DNA of 32,536 nucleotides from assembly GCF_000612625.1 (NCBI RefSeq), contig NZ_CCAS010000046.1, positions 1 to 32,536 on the forward strand, given 5' to 3'. The stretch comes from Neobacillus jeddahensis (lineage in GTDB: Bacteria; Bacillota; Bacilli; Bacillales; Cytobacillaceae). The translations under genes were made by a program, and so were the position numbers. Positions 30,369 to 32,536 of the stretch are shown here, one piece after another; the first letter of the stretch is position 1, and every line of letters starts with the position of its first letter. The notes under the pieces were generated by a model. That model did no database searches. It was not told where the DNA came from and worked only from the letters and a program-made list of their open reading frames with translations.

Positions 30369-31178
30369 CTAGGTTTGACAATTGGGACAAAAAAATGTTT
30401 TTCTTGATGAAATAACTGTTTGTACAATGATTGCACCACAGCGAAGGCAGCTTTGACCTTCTCTATCATAGACCTGACATTGTTGATTATATCTACCGGT
30501 TACGGTATCTCCATGATGGACGGGATTTCCCATATATCCTCCATGCTTTATGGCATTCTTTAAGACCAAGAGCATGGATTGATATAGTTTTGTAGCAGAC
30601 TCTGTTGTGATTTCATCAATATTTTTTATGGGGTTAATGGCGGCTTGAAAGCAAATTTCTGCAGAGTAGCAGTTACCGATTCCAGCGATAAACTCCTGAT
30701 CAAGCAATGCCGTTTTTAATCTCCCATGCTTTGTTTTGATCCTCAGTAAAAACTTATTTAAGCTGAAGTCTGTATCCAATGGTTCAGGACCTAAATGGGC
30801 AAGTTTTTCTTCTACTTCCTTTTGTGAAAGAAGATGCAAGTAGCCTAGTCGAAGACCAATAAAATAGAGATGTTCTTCACCAAAGGAGAGGCTAACCTGA
30901 ATCGTCCGTTTTGGTTTTTCCGATTCACTTCCAAAGAACATCCAACCACCTAACATGAGATGTACTAGGAGCACATACCCATTTTCCAAGTGAAAAAGTA
31001 GCTGCTTACCTCTCCGTATAATCATTACGACTTTCTGACGGTGGACCGTATTTTTAAAAAGTTCAGGCTGGAGATTAATCGATTTTTCGCGATTGATTTG
31101 TACATCTGTAATGACTTGTTGCAGTAGTTTATCCTCTAGTCGTATTTTATAGTTTTCCATTTCTGGGAGCTCAGGCAT
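30369..31178 (-). CDS. Fpg/Nei family DNA glycosylase (diverged MutM paralogue)
   Basis: 269 residues; base-excision repair glycosylase/AP lyase family. The catalytic N-terminus MPELPEME (Pro1 after Met removal, and Glu2) is intact, as are the Lys in RRGKQLLF (K58) and the helix-two-turn-helix block AGIGNCYSAEI (N169). The zinc finger C244-x2-C247 and C264-x2-C267 is present, with the Arg in SSRKTFFCPNCQ (R259). Unlike housekeeping MutM, the void-filling loop reads HLMLGGWMF where MutM has HLRMxG, and RLG replaces RKFG. Substrate choice may therefore differ from 8-oxoguanine. ATG 31178 has AAGGAG upstream. It has its own terminator and no polA or coaE neighbours, unlike the usual mutM setting. 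Confidence 0.85.
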   Translation of the reverse strand: MPELPEMENYKIRLEDKLLQQVITDVQINREKSINLQPELFKNTVHRQKVVMIIRRGKQLLFHLENGYVLLVHLMLGGWMFFGSESEKPKRTIQVSLSFGEEHLYFIGLRLGYLHLLSQKEVEEKLAHLGPEPLDTDFSLNKFLLRIKTKHGRLKTALLDQEFIAGIGNCYSAEICFQAAINPIKNIDEITTESATKLYQSMLLVLKNAIKHGGYMGNPVHHGDTVTGRYNQQCQVYDREGQSCLRCGAIIVQTVISSRKTFFCPNCQT

Positions 31179-31371
31179 TGAAGGACTCCTTCCAAAAGTA
31201 GAGATTTATATATAGACTTCCCATCCTCTTTGAAAAAAATGAAATATACGAATATGATATTATTTGTTATTTTACCATCTTAGAGGTCTTACTTTGTTTC
31301 CCGCAATAAATTAATTACTCTCAGATTATTTCTTAGCATTTCTCAATATTTTTGTGAAAATCGCATGCATA

Positions 31372-31410
31372 GAAAAACGCCTCTTACTATGTGTAAGAGA
31401 CGTTTTCTTC
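31372..31410 (-). terminator. Terminator of the tRNA operon
   Basis: On the minus strand AAAACGTCTCTTAC-ACATA-GTAAGAGGCGTTTTTC, one internal mismatch, T5 tail, 26 nt past the last tRNA. Confidence 0.9.
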
Positions 31411-31435
31411 ATCGCTTTGACAATCGATGAAATGA

Positions 31436-31517
31436 TACCGGTGGTCGGGGTCGAACCGACACTCCAGAAGGAACACGATTTTGAGTCGTGCGCGTCTGCC
31501 AATTCCGCCACACCGGC
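31436..31517 (-). tRNA. tRNA-Leu (CAA)
   Basis: Acceptor GCCGGTG/CACCGGT (G-U at 1-72), anticodon loop CTCAAAA, long variable arm, A73. No CCA is encoded. Last gene of the cluster before the terminator. Confidence 0.93.
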
Positions 31518-31571
31518 AAATAATAAATCTATACCAAAATTCCTCAAGCGATCTGGAATTTATAAAATATA

Positions 31572-31645
31572 TGGCAGGGGCAGTAGGAATCGAACCCACA
31601 CTGAAGGTTTTGGAGACCTTAGTTCTACCTTTAAACTATGCCCCT
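31572..31645 (-). tRNA. tRNA-Trp (CCA)
   Basis: Acceptor AGGGGCA/TGCCCCT, anticodon loop CTCCAAA, G73, CCA encoded. Confidence 0.94.
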
Positions 31646-31649
31646 AAAG

Positions 31650-31734
31650 TGGTGGAGGGGGACGGATTCGAACCGCCGAACCCGGAGGGAGCGGATTTAC
31701 AGTCCGCCGCGTTTAGCCACTTCGCTACCCCTCC
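31650..31734 (-). tRNA. tRNA-Tyr (GTA)
   Basis: Acceptor GGAGGGG/CCCCTCC, anticodon loop CTGTAAA, long variable arm CTCCCTCCGGGTTCGG typical of bacterial tRNA-Tyr, A73, CCA encoded. Confidence 0.94.
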
Positions 31735-31758
31735 ACATATACAACTTTTACGAGAAAC

Positions 31759-31851
31759 TGGAGGAGGAAGAGGGATTCGAACCCCCGCGCGGTGTTACCC
31801 GCCTGTCGGTTTTCAAGACCGATCCCTTCAGCCAAACTTGGGTATTCCTCC
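31759..31851 (-). tRNA. tRNA-Ser (TGA)
   Basis: Acceptor GGAGGAA/TTCCTCC, anticodon loop CTTGAAA, long variable arm, CCA encoded. The discriminator base reads T where bacterial tRNA-Ser normally has G. Confidence 0.92.
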
Positions 31852-31878
31852 ATTTTAAATTGAAGCATATTTTCATTT

Positions 31879-31955
31879 TGGTAGCGGCGGAGGGGATCGA
31901 ACCCCCGACCTTACGGGTATGAACCGTACGCTCTAGCCAGCTGAGCTACACCGCC
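31879..31955 (-). tRNA. tRNA-Met (CAT), elongator type
   Basis: Acceptor GGCGGTG/CGCCGCT, anticodon loop TTCATAC, A73, CCA encoded. The first acceptor pair is G1 with a paired base, unlike the initiator with its mismatched C1-A72; the overall sequence is close to the B. subtilis elongator tRNA-Met as I recall it. A tRNA-Ile with modified CAT anticodon is less likely. Confidence 0.88.
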
Positions 31956-31975
31956 AAATATCTAATTATTTATTA

Positions 31976-32051
31976 TGGTGGAGCCTAGCGGGATCGAACC
32001 GCTGACCTCCTGCGTGCAAAGCAGGCGCTCTCCCAGCTGAGCTAAGGCCCC
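31976..32051 (-). tRNA. tRNA-Ala (TGC)
   Basis: Anticodon loop TTTGCAC, acceptor GGGGCCT paired with AGGCTCC and containing the G3-U70 pair required by alanyl-tRNA synthetase. A73, CCA encoded. Confidence 0.93.
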
Positions 32052-32060
32052 AAATTTTAA

Positions 32061-32137
32061 TGGTCGGGAAGACAGGATTCGAACCTGCGACCCCTTGGTC
32101 CCAAACCAAGTGCTCTACCAAGCTGAGCTACTTCCCG
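32061..32137 (-). tRNA. tRNA-Pro (TGG)
   Basis: Acceptor CGGGAAG/CTTCCCG, anticodon loop TTTGGGA, A73, CCA encoded. Confidence 0.94.
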
Positions 32138-32147
32138 AAATTAATGA

Positions 32148-32233
32148 TGCCGAGGACCGGAATCGAACCGGTACGGTAGTCACCTACCGCAGGATTTTAA
32201 GTCCTGTGCGTCTGCCAGTTCCGCCACCCCGGC
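32148..32233 (-). tRNA. tRNA-Leu (TAA)
   Basis: Acceptor GCCGGGG/CCTCGGC with one G-U pair, anticodon loop CTTAAAA, long variable arm, A73. The following bases are TCA, so CCA is not encoded. Confidence 0.93.
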
Positions 32234-32243
32234 ATTTGAAGAA

Positions 32244-32315
32244 AGCGGAAGACGGGATTTGAACCCGCGACCCCCACCTTGGCAAGGTGGTGTTCTACCA
32301 CTGAACTACTTCCGC
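32244..32315 (-). tRNA. tRNA-Gly (GCC)
   Basis: Acceptor GCGGAAG/CTTCCGC, anticodon loop TTGCCAA, T73. Followed by TTC, so CCA is not encoded. Confidence 0.93.
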
Positions 32316-32331
32316 ATATAAAATTAAATGA

Positions 32332-32413
32332 TGCGGGTGAAGGGAGTCGAACCCCCACGCCTTGCGGCGCCAGATCCTAAGTCTGGTGCGTCTGCCAATT
32401 CCGCCACACCCGC
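32332..32413 (-). tRNA. tRNA-Leu (TAG)
   Basis: Acceptor GCGGGTG/CACCCGC, anticodon loop CTTAGGA, long variable arm, A73. CCA not encoded. Confidence 0.93.
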
Positions 32414-32445
32414 ATAAATTATCTTATAATTGTAGATAGTGAAAA

Positions 32446-32521
<76 letters not shown>

Positions 32522-32536
32522 GTAGTTTGGAATAAC

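Noticed and set aside
31354..31922. Overlapping plus- and minus-strand frames of 70-125 codons
   Set aside because: They lie across tRNA genes; repeated GFEPP/GIEPP-type peptides are translations of tRNA T-arms, not proteins.

Overview
The window is chromosomal DNA of a low-GC, endospore-forming Firmicute of the family Bacillaceae, probably near Neobacillus/Bacillus. The evidence is AT-rich sequence, strong AAGGAGG-type ribosome binding sites, frequent TTG/GTG starts, many hairpin-plus-U terminators, and close relatives of B. subtilis proteins (YkvS, YkrA, SerC, YabR, BrnQ, YsaA, MhqO, CidA/CidB/CidR, YqfL, CcpN, DUF5370). The genus is inferred. I see no prophage, insertion sequence, CRISPR array or integrated element.

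Layout. 1-4150: a DUF2187 protein, a Cof-type HAD phosphatase, serC, and a convergent second class V aminotransferase sharing serC's terminator. 4170-8480: an LLM-type flavin oxidoreductase with a palindromic operator, two tiny genes behind a sigma-G-like promoter, small unknown genes, a YabR-like S1 protein and a second HAD phosphatase. 8500-13260 (minus strand): cidA-cidB with a LysR regulator, the BrnQ carrier, and a YsaA-like HAD phosphatase. 13340-19400: a DUF438/hemerythrin/PAS protein divergent from an MhqO-type dioxygenase with a near-consensus MhqR operator, a small unknown gene, a membrane GGDEF-EAL protein and another unknown gene. 19400-25380: an FrnE-like DsbA protein, an acidic unknown protein, a PBP4-type carboxypeptidase and an SUV3-like helicase. 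25400-25760: a candidate type I toxin-antitoxin locus. 25760-31180: a DUF5370 protein, the run ccpN, PPDK regulatory protein (YqfL) and ppdK, and a divergent Fpg/Nei glycosylase. 31436-32521: eleven tRNA genes on the minus strand, the 3' part of a trnB-like cluster.

How the genes work together. CcpN, the bifunctional PPDK kinase/phosphatase and its probable target PPDK sit in one minus-strand unit controlling pyruvate-to-PEP flux. CidAB with its LysR regulator also relates to pyruvate/overflow metabolism. SerC and the YsaA-like phosphatase may both serve serine synthesis. MhqO and the LLM oxidoreductase fit electrophile or aromatic detoxification.

The most notable unannotated item is the locus at about 25430-25720. 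It has a 27-residue holin-like toxin frame on the minus strand and a predicted antisense RNA of about 140 nt on the plus strand. The RNA's terminator U-tract is the reverse complement of the toxin's last lysine codons, and each transcript has its own promoter and terminator. Other points of interest are the MhqR-like operator, the cidA leader terminator, the unclear ccpN start codon, the degenerate MHYT-like sensor and the SUV3-like helicase.
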